Positions 17,422 to 30,514 of a stretch of 64,000 bases of DNA are shown in pieces (the first letter of the stretch is position 1; each line of letters starts with the position of its first letter). The translations under genes were made by a program, and so were the position numbers. Source of the stretch: DASUSH01 sp963785155 (GTDB taxonomy: Bacteria > Actinomycetota > Thermoleophilia > Solirubrobacterales > 70-9). The stretch is from NCBI GenBank assembly GCA_963785155.1, contig CAWAUB010000007.1, forward strand, positions 558,001 through 622,000, in the 5' to 3' direction. A model generated the notes under the pieces. That model saw nothing but the letters and a program-made list of their open reading frames with translations. It did no database searches and was not told the DNA's origin.

Positions 17422-18410
17422 ATGGACCTCGACGTCGTCTTCCTCGGCACCGGGGGCTCCGTGCCGACGGCGCGGCGCTCGACGGCGGCTGTGCTCGTGC
17501 GGCGGGGAGGGGAGAGGCTGCTCTTCGACTGCGGGGAGGGGACGCAGCGGCAGATGCAGCGCTCGACCGGCCTGGTCAACCTCGACCGGATCTTCATCAC
17601 CCACTACCACGCCGACCACTGGCTGGGCCTGCCCGGCCTCCTGAAGACCTACGACCTCCAGGGCCGCGAAACGCCGCTGACGATCCACGGCCCGCCCGGG
17701 CTCCGCGACCTCATGGCGACGCTCGGCCGGCTGATCGGCCGGACCACCTACGAGCTCGAGCTGGACGAGATCGAGCCTGGCGACTCCGTCGACCTGGAGC
17801 TGGCGGCCGTCCATCCCTTCCCCGTCGAGCACCGTGCCCGCGCGCAGGGCTACGCCCTCGTCGAGGAGCCGCGACCCGGCCGCTTCGACACCGAGGCGGC
17901 GAACGCCCTCGGCGTCTCGCCCGGCCCCGACTTCGGCGCACTGCAGCGCGGCGAGGACGTGGCCGGCACCGACGGCCCGGTCAGCCCCGACCAGGTGATG
18001 GGGGAGACCCGGCCCGGCCGCAAGGTCGTGATCACGGGAGACACCGCTCCCTGCGAGTCGACGAAAATCGCCGCCCATCAGGCCGACCTGCTCGTCCACG
18101 ACGGCAGCTTCGCCGCCGAGGAGGCCGAGCGGGCCGCGGAGACAGGCCACTCCACGGCCAAGGACGCCGCCCGCCTGGCCCGCGACGCCGAGGTTCGCTA
18201 CCTCGCCCTCGTCCACGTCTCCTCTCGCTACAACGTCACCGCGGTCGTCGAGGAGGCGCGCGAGGAGTACCCGGGCGCGGAGGCGCCCCGCGACTTCGAC
18301 ATCGTCGAGATCCCATTTCCCGAGCGCGGCGAGCCCCGCCTGATCCCGAAAGGTGCCCGGGTCGACGCCCGCGGGGGAGGCCCCCGAGGCCGCCAGCGTC
18401 CAACGAATAA
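17422..18410 (+). CDS. rnz: Ribonuclease Z
   Basis: A tRNA 3'-processing metallo-beta-lactamase nuclease, needed here because the window's tRNA gene lacks an encoded CCA. The zinc motif THYHADHWLGLPGLL, the phosphate/zinc residues TGDTAP, and the C-terminal HSTAKDAARLA and LALVHVSSRY motifs fit the short (about 310 residue) form. Start ATG 17422 has TACCGT (17409-17414) 7 nt upstream and no Shine-Dalgarno site. The family-like sequence ends about 18360. The exact stop is unclear: in the current frame it stays open far into the opposite gene, while a neighbouring frame stops at 18410, so a single-base error near the end is likely. Confidence 0.85.
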
Positions 18411-19251
18411 CCCGCACAGCGACCGCAGGGGCGTGGTCCTCCTGGAGGAAATGCTTGGCGGGCAGCTCCGTCGGCGCGGACGCCGAGGGCGGCGGCGACC
18501 ATGCGCATGTGCTCGGGCCCGAGCGCCGGATCCTCGACTCCCCAGACCGCCTGCGCGGGCCAATCCGCGCGCCGAGCCCGGCCCGGAAGAACTCCTCCTT
18601 CGACTCGGTCAGCTCGAACCCGCGCATCACCTGGAGGAAGGCGCGACCGCCGTCGTCCCGCTTCAGCAGCTCGTAGTGGGCGAAGAGTTCGTCCCTGGGT
18701 ACGGCGGCGCGGTTGGCGACGCCCTGCAGGTAGAAGAGCTCGGAGAACGCCCAGCGATTGAGGGAGCGCAGCCAGACCTCACCGACGCCTCGCACCGAGA
18801 AGGGGTGCATCGACCAGGGGCGGCGAAAGCTGGCGGCATTGACGAGGGTATTCAGCGCGGTCAGCGAAAGCACCCGTTCGGGATTGCGGATCGCCCACTC
18901 GAAGCCGATCGGTCCACCAATGTCGTGGACGACCAGATGGCAGCGTTCGACGTCGAGCGCTGCAAGCGCCGCGTCCGTGAAGGACGCCAGGCCCGACCAG
19001 CTGTAGTCGTAGCCGGGTGGTCGCTCGGCGAGGCCGAGGCCGGGGAAATCGAAGGCGATGGCGCGAAACCCACGGTCGTCGAGGAGCGGCACGACCTTCC
19101 GGTACAGGTAGCTGGAGGTGGGAACGCCGTGAAGGAGCACCACCGGCTCGCCGTCGCCGCTATCGAGCGCGAAGCTGCCCACCCCATCCGCGGCGAACGA
19201 GCGTCCGCTCGCCTCGTGCTCGGTAATCGCCGCTTTCGTTGCCGCATTCAC
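18380..19251 (-). CDS. Haloalkane dehalogenase-like alpha/beta hydrolase
   Basis: An alpha/beta hydrolase. HGVPTSS carries the oxyanion hole and VHDIGG the nucleophile elbow, with Asp as nucleophile, as in haloalkane dehalogenases and epoxide hydrolases. The catalytic His is in KHFLQED near the C-terminus, as in DhaA/LinB. GTG 19251 is the likely start. Two compensating frame breaks near 18580 and 18490 enclose the segment QAVWGVEDPALGPEHMRMVA. The 3' end is not fixed because the frame runs on into antisense of RNase Z; family length puts it near 18380. The substrate is unknown; the first-shell Trp of true dehalogenases is replaced in the elbow (DIGG rather than DWGG). Confidence 0.7.
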
Positions 19252-19297
19252 CGTGGAAAGCCTCTCACGGCCCCTCGGTTGCCGCACCGACTGGTGC

Positions 19298-19303
19298 TAC
19301 CTT
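19298..19303 (+). promoter_or_regulatory. Possible -10 box of the pyrimidine operon
   Basis: TACCTT lies about 25 bases before the PyrR-type RNA loop. No well-spaced -35 is visible. It is the only -10-like sequence between the hydrolase start and pyrR. Confidence 0.35.
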
Positions 19304-19324
19304 TGGCCGGTCGGTTCCTTTAAC

Positions 19325-19351
19325 CCGGTCCTGAGAGACCAGTAAGGGGCA
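19325..19351 (+). promoter_or_regulatory. PyrR-binding RNA loop
   Basis: The leader just before pyrR contains GGTCC-TGAGA-GACC, a small stem-loop matching the conserved PyrR-binding (anti-antiterminator) loop known from Bacillus and actinobacterial pyr genes (consensus around UCCNGAGAGG). It is followed directly by AAGGGG, the pyrR ribosome binding site. PyrR with UMP could therefore block translation of the first gene. The site is seen; the translational mode is inferred from its closeness to the ribosome binding site and the lack of a T-run. Confidence 0.65.
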
Positions 19352-19358
19352 CGCGCAA

Positions 19359-19930
19359 GTGACGGACTCCCCAGCGGGAGTGAACTCAGAGAAGGTCGTG
19401 CTCGATCGCGACGATTTCCGCCGCACCCTGGTGCGGATCGCGCACGAGATCGTCGAGAAGAACGCCGGCTCCGACGGCCTCGCCCTGGTCGGCATCCACA
19501 CCCGCGGCGCCGTCATCGCCCGCCGCCTGCACGCCCTCGTCGGCGAGCTCAGCGGCGACGAGATCCCGCTCGGCGACATCGACATCTCCTTCTACCGGGA
19601 CGACGTCAACGACCGCGAGCGCCCCGACGCCCCCATCGTCCACTCCTCGCACCTCGACTTCGACCTCGGCAGTCGCACCGTCGTCCTCGTCGACGACGTC
19701 CTCTTCACCGGCCGCACCGCCCGCGCGGGGATCGAGGCCCTCTTCGACTACGGGCGCCCCAGCCGCGTCCAGTTCGCCGCGATCGTCGATCGCGGCCACC
19801 GCGAGCTTCCGATCCGGCCCGACTACGTCGGCAAGAACCTGCCGACATCCCGCACCGAGCGGGTTTACGTGCGGGTCGAGGAATCCGACGGCGTTGATGA
19901 GGTGACGATCTCCGAGAAGGAGGAGACGCA

Positions 19931-19934
<4 letters not shown>
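19359..19934 (+). CDS. pyrR: Bifunctional pyr operon regulator / uracil phosphoribosyltransferase
   Basis: A 191-residue type I phosphoribosyltransferase-fold protein. The PRPP-binding motif VVLVDDVLFTGRTARAGIEAL and the early VGIHTRGAVIARRL segment are typical of PyrR, which senses UMP and binds the pyr mRNA leader. First gene of the operon. GTG 19359 follows AAGGGG. It overlaps pyrB by ATGA. The RNA loop directly upstream is its probable target. Confidence 0.92.
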
Positions 19935-20901
<967 letters not shown>

Positions 20902-20905
<4 letters not shown>

Positions 20906-22260
20906 GCGAGCGCCCGATCTCCGAGCTCTCTCTGCGCCGCGGCACGCCCGCCGAGCTCCTCCTTCGCCGCGCGAGCGTGCTGGACCCGCTCGCCGGCATC
21001 GAGGGCGTCCACGACGTCGTCGTCAGGGACGGCCGCATCGCCGAGCTCGCCGCGCCCGGCGAGGCGGACGAGCCCGACGGGGCCGAGGTGGTCGATGCGG
21101 AGGGCCTCGACGTCTACCCGGCCTTCTTCGACCCCCACGTCCACCTGCGCACTCCGGGCCAGGAGCACAAGGAGGATGTCGAGACCGGCTCCCGCGCGGC
21201 AGCCGCCGGCGGGTTCTGCGGAATCCTCGCGATGGCCAACACCGACCCGCCGATCGAGACGGCCGCCGACGTCCGCGCCCTGCGCGAGCAGGCCGAGCTG
21301 GAGGCGAGCGTCGGCGTCGGCTTCCTCGCCTGCGTCACCCGCGGCATGGGCGGGGAGGAGCTGACCGACATGGCCGAGCTCCGCGACGCAGGCGCGGTGG
21401 CCCTCTCCGACGACGGCCTGCCGGTGCGCAGCGCCCGCGTCCTGCGCAAGGCCCTCCAGTACCAGCGGCTCGCCGGCCTGCCCATCGCGCTCCACGAGGA
21501 GGACCCCGAGCTCTCCGGCGACGGCGTCATGCACGAGGGCGCGGTGTCCGCGGCGCTCGGGCTGACCGGCATCCCCGCGGTCTCCGAATCAACCGCGATC
21601 GCCCGCGACACGGCGCTCGCGGGCGAGGAGGGTGCACAGATCCACGTCCAGCACCTCTCCTGCCGCGCCTCGGTCGAGGCGATCGCCCTGGCCAAGGACG
21701 CGGGCGTGCGGGTGACGAGCGAGGTCACCCCGCACCACCTCACGCTGACCGAGGAGGAGGTGCGAAGCCTCGACGCCTCCCGCTACAAGATGAACCCGCC
21801 GCTTCGCACCGAGGACGACCGCCAGTCGCTGATCGACGGCCTTCGCGCAGGCATCATCGACTGCATCGGCACCGACCACGCGCCGCACGCCGCTGAGGAG
21901 AAGGAGGTTCCCTTCGAGCAGGCCGCGATGGGCGTGACCGGGCTGGAGACCGCCTTCTCGATCATCCACACCGAGCTCGTCCTGCCCGGCGTGCTCGGAC
22001 TCGACCTCCTCGTCGACCGCCTCGGCGCCGGCGCTACCCCGTTCGGCTTCGAGCGCCCGAGCCTCGCGCCCGGGAGCGAGGCGAACCTCGTCCTGATCGA
22101 CCGCCAGGCCGAATGGGAAGCGGCGGCCGAGGGCTGGGAAAGCCGGTCGGAGAACTCCTCCTTCCACGGCCACACGCTGCGCGGCCGCGTGCTGATGACC
22201 CTGGCCGCGGGCGGCGTCGCCTACCGCCAGCGCAGCTTTGCGATCGGAGCGGCCGCGTGA
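20902..22260 (+). CDS. pyrC: Dihydroorotase
   Basis: A 452-residue metal-dependent amidohydrolase of the third pyrimidine step. The metal motif DPHVHLRTPG, the HHLTLTEEE region and the catalytic Asp in GTDHAPH mark a class I (long) dihydroorotase. Start ATG 20902 overlaps the pyrB stop by 4 bases. It overlaps the following hydrolase gene by GTGA. Confidence 0.95.
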
Positions 22261-22790
22261 AGCTCGACCGCGACCGCTCCGCCCTCGTCGTGATCGACGT
22301 CCAGGAGGCCTTCCGCAAGGCGCTCCCCGAGTTCGACGAGGTCGCGGCCGCAACGGCGAAGCTGGTCCAGGGAGCGGCGGCGATGGGCGTGCCGGTGATC
22401 GTCACCGAGCAGTACCCGAAGGGGCTGGGGGAGACGGTCCCCGAGGTCGCCGAGCACCTGCCCGAAGGAACCCAGCCGATCGACAAGGTCTGCTTCTCCG
22501 CCGCCGAGGCGGACGGCTTCGACCTCGGCGGGCGCGACCAGGCACTCGTCTGCGGGATCGAGGCACACGTCTGCGTCAACCAGACGGTCCTCGATCTACT
22601 CGAGAGCGACGTCGAGGTCCACGTCGCCGCCGACGCGGTCGGTTCGCGGACCAAGCGGAACACCGGCCTCGGCCTACATCGGATGGAGGAGTCCGGTGCC
22701 GTCGCGACGAGCGTGGAGATGGCTCTGTTCGAGCTCCTGCGGGGCTCCGACGCCGCCGAGTTCAAGCAGGTTCAGGGACTGGTCAAGTGA
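22257..22790 (+). CDS. Isochorismatase-family cysteine hydrolase in the pyr operon
   Basis: A 177-residue hydrolase. The catalytic triad of this family is visible: Asp in VVIDVQ, Lys in DKVCFS and Cys in GIEAHVCVNQT. Known relatives hydrolyse isochorismate, nicotinamide or ureidoacrylate. It overlaps pyrC and carA by 4 bases on each side, so it is made together with the pyrimidine enzymes. No standard step of UMP synthesis needs it; a clean-up or salvage role with a carbamoyl or ureido compound is possible but not shown. Confidence 0.85.
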   Translation: MKLDRDRSALVVIDVQEAFRKALPEFDEVAAATAKLVQGAAAMGVPVIVTEQYPKGLGETVPEVAEHLPEGTQPIDKVCFSAAEADGFDLGGRDQALVCGIEAHVCVNQTVLDLLESDVEVHVAADAVGSRTKRNTGLGLHRMEESGAVATSVEMALFELLRGSDAAEFKQVQGLVK

Positions 22791-23907
22791 GCGAGGCATC
22801 GGGATACCTGCTGCTCGAGGACGGAACGCGCCTCGACGGCGACCTCTGCGGGGCAACCGGCGAAGCAGCGCTCGGCGAGGTCGTCTTCAACACCGCGATG
22901 ACCGGCTATCAGGAGTCGCTCACCGACCCCTCTTACGCGGGCCAGATCATCACCTACACCTATCCGCTCATCGGCAACTACGGCGTCTCCGCACAGGCGA
23001 TGGAGTCGGATAGCCCGCAGGCACGAGGGGTCGTCATGCGCGACGCCAAGAACTTCGAGGACGCCGCCGATGCCGAGGGCGGCTGGCTCGACTGGCTGCG
23101 CGACTGCGGCGTGCCCGGGATCACCGGCGTCGACACGCGCGAGCTGGTCCGCCACATCCGCGACCGCGGAGCGATGCGCGGCGGCATCTTCGCCGCCGAG
23201 ACGCCCGATACCGAGGCGCGCGAGCGGATCGCCGCCGAGCCTGCGATGGAGGGCGCCGACTTCGCGCAGACCGTAACCCCCGGCGAACCGATCCGGATGG
23301 AGGGCGACGGCCCGCACATCGTCGGCCTCGATACGGGGATCAAGCACTCAATTATTCGCCAGTTTCGCGAGCGAAATTGCCGGCTCACGCTGTTGCCATG
23401 CGATACGAAGGCTGCTCAGGTGCTTGCCGAGGATCCGGACCTCGTCTTCCTCGCCAACGGCCCCGGTGACCCAGCCGCCCTCGACTACGTCGTCGACACC
23501 GTTCGCGACGTCATCGGCAAGAAGCCGGTCGTCGGCATCTGCCTCGGCCACCAGCTGCTCTGCCGCGCGGTCGGCCTGGAGACCTTCAAGCTCCCCTTCG
23601 GCCACCGCGGAGCCAATCACCCGGTCAAGGAGCTCGAATCCGGGCGGATCGAGATCACCTCCCAGAACCACGGCTTCGCCGTCCGCCCACCGGACGGCGG
23701 CGAGCGGATCGAGGCCGACGAGCCGGTCCGCTGGCAGACTGACTTCGGCGCAGCCGAGCTCTCCCACCTGAACCTCTACGACCGCACGGTCGAGGGCCTC
23801 GTCCTCAAGGACGTCCCCGGCTGCACCGTCCAGTACCACCCGGAGGCCGGCCCGGGCCCGCACGACGCCCGCCACCTCTTCGACCGCTTCCTGAAGCTGG
23901 CCGCCTG

Positions 23908-23908
<1 letters not shown>
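22787..23908 (+). CDS. carA: Carbamoyl-phosphate synthase small subunit
   Basis: A 373-residue glutamine amidotransferase subunit that supplies ammonia to CarB. The N-terminal domain has NTAMTGYQE. The C-terminal GATase domain has the nucleophile Cys in GICLGHQLL and the His/Glu of YHPEAGPGP. GTG 22787 overlaps the previous stop by 4 bases. The stop and the carB start share one base (TGATG). Confidence 0.95.
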
Positions 23909-27026
<3,118 letters not shown>

Positions 27027-27030
<4 letters not shown>

Positions 27031-27890
27031 GCGCGCCGGCCACCGACGATCGCGTACTCGCCCCGTTCGGACAGCGCCAAGGCGATGTGATCGGTGCCCG
27101 AGATACGGGCGGTTACCGCGTCTTCACCGTCCTCGACCGGGAAGGCCCGCGTCCGAAGTCGGCGCAGTTCTACATGCTGACCGGCGCCGACTGGGGCTCC
27201 GACGGCGGGCGTCCATATCTCCCGCGGGCGTTCGCTGTCGCCGGGGAGCGGAAGACAGCGGAAGGCGTCGAGATCGACTTCCTGCTCGAGGCCGTCGGGC
27301 CGGGCACGGAGCGGCTCGCGGGGCTCGAGAAAGGTGGAGTCGTCCACCTGACGGGCCCGCTGGGCCGGCCGTTCTCCCTTCCCGTGGCGGTCAATCCGGA
27401 GGCCGCCGGAGCGATCCTCGTCGCCGGCGGGATCGGCGTGGCGACGCTCGCCCCCTGGCGCCGGGAGCTCGTCGAGGCCGGGATCCCGACCCGTGTGCTG
27501 CTCGGGTTCCGCAACGAGGCGCATTCGGGCGGAACGGACCTCTACGACTGCTCGGAGGTGCGCCTGGCGAGCGAGGACGGGCACGCCGGCCACCGCGGCT
27601 ACGTGACGGACCTGCTTGCGGTCCTACTCGAGGGCGAGGACGCCGCCCGCTCGGCGGTCGTCTATGCCTGCGGCCCGCCGCCGATGCTGGAGGCCGTGCG
27701 GGTGATGTGCGCCGAGCGCGGCGTGGCCAGCGAGCTCGCGATGGAATCGCCCATGGCCTGCGGTTTCGGCGCCTGCTTCGGCTGTGCCGTCCCGCTCGCC
27801 GAGGGCGGCTACATGCGCCTGTGCGTCGACGGGCCCGTTGTCCGCGGCGAGGACATCGAGACCGCTCTGGTCGCTGGAGCCGGGCATTGA
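27027..27890 (+). CDS. pyrK: Dihydroorotate dehydrogenase electron transfer subunit
   Basis: A 287-residue FAD/NAD-binding reductase of the ferredoxin-reductase type. The FAD region contains YLPRAFAVAG, and the NAD region contains ILVAGGIGVATLAP. The C-terminal 2Fe-2S cluster ligands are in ACGFGACFGCAVP plus the later Cys of MRLCVDG. It passes electrons from PyrD to NAD+. It overlaps both neighbours by 4 bases, which supports a PyrD/PyrK (class 1B) complex. Confidence 0.9.
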
Positions 27891-28837
27891 GCTCCACCGG
27901 GCCGGCGATCGACCTCTGCGGCCTCGAGCTGGCACACCCCGTCCTCAACGGATCCGGGACGTTCGACGCGATCGCCGCCCGCCGGGCCTACGGCGACGCC
28001 ATCGCGGAGGGCTTCCCGTTCGCGGCCTTCGTCTCGAAGACGATCACGCCCGAGCCGCGCGCAGGCAACCCGCCGCCGCGCCTGTATGAGACCGCCTCCG
28101 GCATGGTCAACTCGATCGGGCTGCCGAACAAGGGGCTCGACGGGTTCCTGGCGAGCGACCTGCCGCTGCTCGCGGAGCTGCCGGTCCCGCTGATCGTCTC
28201 GGTGATGGGGACGAGCGCGGCGGAGTTCCGCCGTCTGGTCGAAGGCGTCGGAGGCCGCGACGAGGTCGCCGCGCTGGAGCTGAACGTCTCCTGCCCGAAC
28301 GTCAAGTCGGGGCTCATCGTCGGTGAGCAGCCGGCCGAGACCCTGCTCCTTATGCGGGAGATCCGCGGCCTGACCGCGAAGCCGATGATCGTGAAGCTCA
28401 CCCCGAACGTCGCCGACCCCTCCGCGGTCGCGATCGCGGCGGAGGAGGGTGGAGCCGATGCCGTCTCGCTGATCAACACGGTGAAGGCAGCCCCGATCGA
28501 CCCGATGACGCTGCGGCCTTGGCTCGGCGCCGGGAGCGGGGGCCTCTCGGGGCCGGCGGTGAAGCCGATCGCGCTGGCCCAGGTCGCCCGAGTTGCCGCC
28601 GCCGTGTCGATTCCCGTGATCGGGATGGGCGGGATCGAGTCGGGCCGCGACGCGCTCGAGTTCATCGCCGCCGGGGCGAGCGCGGTGGCGGTCGGGACGG
28701 CGAACTTCCGCGACCCGGCGGCCGGCGAGCGGGTCCGCTCCGAGCTCTCCGAGGAGCTCGCCGATCGGGGTCTCGAGGGCCTCGAATCGGTCCGGGCGGA
28801 CGACGGGTCCCGGAAGCTCGCCTCTACCTCGACCTGA
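27887..28837 (+). CDS. pyrD: Dihydroorotate dehydrogenase, class 1B
   Basis: A 316-residue FMN enzyme oxidising dihydroorotate to orotate. SIGLPNKG, the catalytic Cys in LNVSCPNVKSG, and the FMN-phosphate motifs IPVIGMGGIESG and AVAVGTANF are seen. The Cys base, the cytosolic form and adjacent pyrK mark class 1B. It starts at TTG 27887, overlapping the pyrK stop (TTGA). pyrE and pyrF are not in this window. Confidence 0.93.
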   Translation: MSSTGPAIDLCGLELAHPVLNGSGTFDAIAARRAYGDAIAEGFPFAAFVSKTITPEPRAGNPPPRLYETASGMVNSIGLPNKGLDGFLASDLPLLAELPVPLIVSVMGTSAAEFRRLVEGVGGRDEVAALELNVSCPNVKSGLIVGEQPAETLLLMREIRGLTAKPMIVKLTPNVADPSAVAIAAEEGGADAVSLINTVKAAPIDPMTLRPWLGAGSGGLSGPAVKPIALAQVARVAAAVSIPVIGMGGIESGRDALEFIAAGASAVAVGTANFRDPAAGERVRSELSEELADRGLEGLESVRADDGSRKLASTST

Positions 28838-28875
28838 GGTTCATACGAATATCGTCCCAAACAGCGGGGTGCCCC

Positions 28876-28903
28876 TTGCGCGCCCACGAGCCGCGGATAT
28901 ACT
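28876..28903 (+). promoter_or_regulatory. Promoter of mihF-gmk-rpoZ
   Basis: TTGCGC (28876-28881) and TATACT (28898-28903) are separated by 16 bases, the best vegetative promoter in the window. It gives a leader of about 55 bases ending in GAGAGG before mihF. Confidence 0.7.
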
Positions 28904-28964
28904 CGCCGCCGCTGTGGTCCCCTCCGTAGAGACCCCAACCGCAACTTCCGTTCCCGAGAGGACC

Positions 28965-29252
28965 ATGGACCAGCGGATGAAGGCCCTCCGGAAGGCCAAC
29001 GACATCCGCTCGCAGCGGGCCCAGCTGAAGCGCGACCTGAAGGCCGGGAAGAAAAAGGTCGAGACCCTCCTCCTCGATCCGCCCGAGTACGTGCTCTCAG
29101 CCAAGACCTTCGACATGCTTCTCGCCGTGCCGAAACTCGGCCGCGTCAAGGCGAACCGGATCCTGAGCGGGTGCCGGATCTCCCCGTCCAAGACCATCGG
29201 CGGCCTCTCCGAGCGCCAGCGCCGCGAGCTCGTCCAGCAGCTCCGCCGCTAA
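28965..29252 (+). CDS. mihF: Integration host factor, actinobacterial type (mIHF)
   Basis: A 95-residue basic DNA-binding protein of the actinobacterial nucleoid. After a basic helix (RSQRAQLKRDLKAGKK), the core has the helix-two-turn-helix pattern LLAVPKLGRVKANRIL and SERQRRELVQQL. Start ATG 28965 has GAGAGGA upstream; the longer frame from 28869 would run over the promoter. It lies before gmk and rpoZ, as in mycobacteria and streptomycetes. Confidence 0.9.
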   Translation: MDQRMKALRKANDIRSQRAQLKRDLKAGKKKVETLLLDPPEYVLSAKTFDMLLAVPKLGRVKANRILSGCRISPSKTIGGLSERQRRELVQQLRR

Positions 29253-29328
29253 CTCGGCACCCTCCTGTCGCTGATCTGGCGCGTTTCGCGCATCTTTCCG
29301 GCGGACGCGTCGGAAACAATCGGCACTC

Positions 29329-29904
29329 GTGTCGAAGATCTTCGTCATCACCGGGCCCTCGGGGGTCGGCAAGGGCACGCTCATCTCCCGACTTCGCGAG
29401 CGCATGCCGGAACTCGAGCTCTCGGTTTCGGCGACCACCCGTGAGCCGCGCGAGGGGGAGGTCGAGGGGCGCGACTACCACTTCCTCTCCGCCGGCGATT
29501 TCGATCGCCTGGCTCGCGAGGACGCCTTCCTCGAACACGCCACCTTCAGTGGCAACCGCTACGGGACCCTGCGCAGCGAGGTCGAGGGCCGGCTCGCAGA
29601 GGGACGGCCGGTGGTGTTGGAGATCGAGGTGCAGGGCGCCCGCCAGGTTCGCGCGGCGATGGCCGGCGAGAGCGAGGACGACGCGGTCCTGATCTTCATC
29701 GCGCCTCCCGACCCCGCCGTGCTCCGCGAGCGCCTGGCCGGCCGGGGAACCGACTCCGAGCAGGCGATCGAGCGCCGGCTCGAGACGGCCAAGCAGGAGC
29801 TCGAGGCCCAGGTCGAATTCGCGCACGTGGTCGAGAACGACGACCTCGAGCAGGCGGTTGACCGTCTCGAGGCAATCGTGAGGCCCTACACTTCCGCCCG
29901 ATGA
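29329..29904 (+). CDS. gmk: Guanylate kinase
   Basis: A 191-residue kinase converting GMP to GDP. The P-loop ITGPSGVGKGTL, the SATTREPREGEVEGRDYHF GMP-binding segment and the lid region are present. It starts at GTG 29329 without a Shine-Dalgarno site, 76 bases after mihF, so it may have its own start site (AACAAT-like sequence upstream). It overlaps rpoZ by ATGA. Confidence 0.95.
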   Translation: MSKIFVITGPSGVGKGTLISRLRERMPELELSVSATTREPREGEVEGRDYHFLSAGDFDRLAREDAFLEHATFSGNRYGTLRSEVEGRLAEGRPVVLEIEVQGARQVRAAMAGESEDDAVLIFIAPPDPAVLRERLAGRGTDSEQAIERRLETAKQELEAQVEFAHVVENDDLEQAVDRLEAIVRPYTSAR

Positions 29905-30131
29905 TTCAGCCCCGCGTCGACAAGCTGCTCGAACGAACCGATTCCGGCTACGCCGCAGTGGTCGTCGCCGCGAAGCGCGCCCGGCAGCTGAACAGCTACT
30001 ACCGCGCGCTCGGCGAGGGCACCTACGAGGAGTTCACGCCGCCGATGGTCGAGACCCGCAGCGGCAACTACCTCACGATCGCGCTCGAGGAGCTTTCCGC
30101 GGGCAAGATCAACTACCGCTACCGCGTCTGA
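29901..30131 (+). CDS. rpoZ: RNA polymerase omega subunit
   Basis: A 76-residue protein. The omega signature is seen in YAAVVVAAKRARQLNSYY and the C-terminal LTIALEELSAGKINYRY. It supports assembly of the beta-prime subunit. Translationally coupled to gmk through a 4-base overlap. Confidence 0.92.
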   Translation: MIQPRVDKLLERTDSGYAAVVVAAKRARQLNSYYRALGEGTYEEFTPPMVETRSGNYLTIALEELSAGKINYRYRV

Positions 30132-30139
30132 ACCGGCGC

Positions 30140-30514
30140 GTGAGCGCACGCGTAACGGGCATCGGCGGGTTCTTCTTCCGTTCGCGCGATCCCGATGCCC
30201 TGGCCCAGTGGTACCAGGACCGGCTCGGTGTGACGACCGTGCCCAAGAGCTACGGGGAGGAGCCCTGGCGCCAGGAGGCGGGGGAGACGGTATTCGCGCC
30301 GTTCGATCAGGACTCCGAGATGATCGGCCCGCCGGAGCACACCTGGATGATCAACTTCAGGGTCGACGATCTCGACGCGATCGCCGACGAGCTGCGGGCG
30401 GCGGGAGAGACGGTGGAGGTCGATCCGGAGCGCTACCCGAACGGGCGCTTCGCCGAGCTGCGCGACCCGGAGGGGAACGGGATCCAGCTCTGGCAGTCGA
30501 TGCCGCCCGAGTAA
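30140..30514 (+). CDS. VOC/glyoxalase-fold protein
   Basis: A 124-residue single vicinal-oxygen-chelate domain: SARVTGIGGFFFRSRDPDAL at the start, a middle HTWMINFRVDDLDAIADEL, and the end FAELRDPEGNGIQLWQ, with metal-type His/Glu positions. Family members include glyoxalase I and antibiotic-binding proteins; the substrate is unknown. GTG 30140 lies 8 bases after rpoZ, and its stop overlaps the kinase start (TAATG). Confidence 0.85.
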   Translation: MSARVTGIGGFFFRSRDPDALAQWYQDRLGVTTVPKSYGEEPWRQEAGETVFAPFDQDSEMIGPPEHTWMINFRVDDLDAIADELRAAGETVEVDPERYPNGRFAELRDPEGNGIQLWQSMPPE

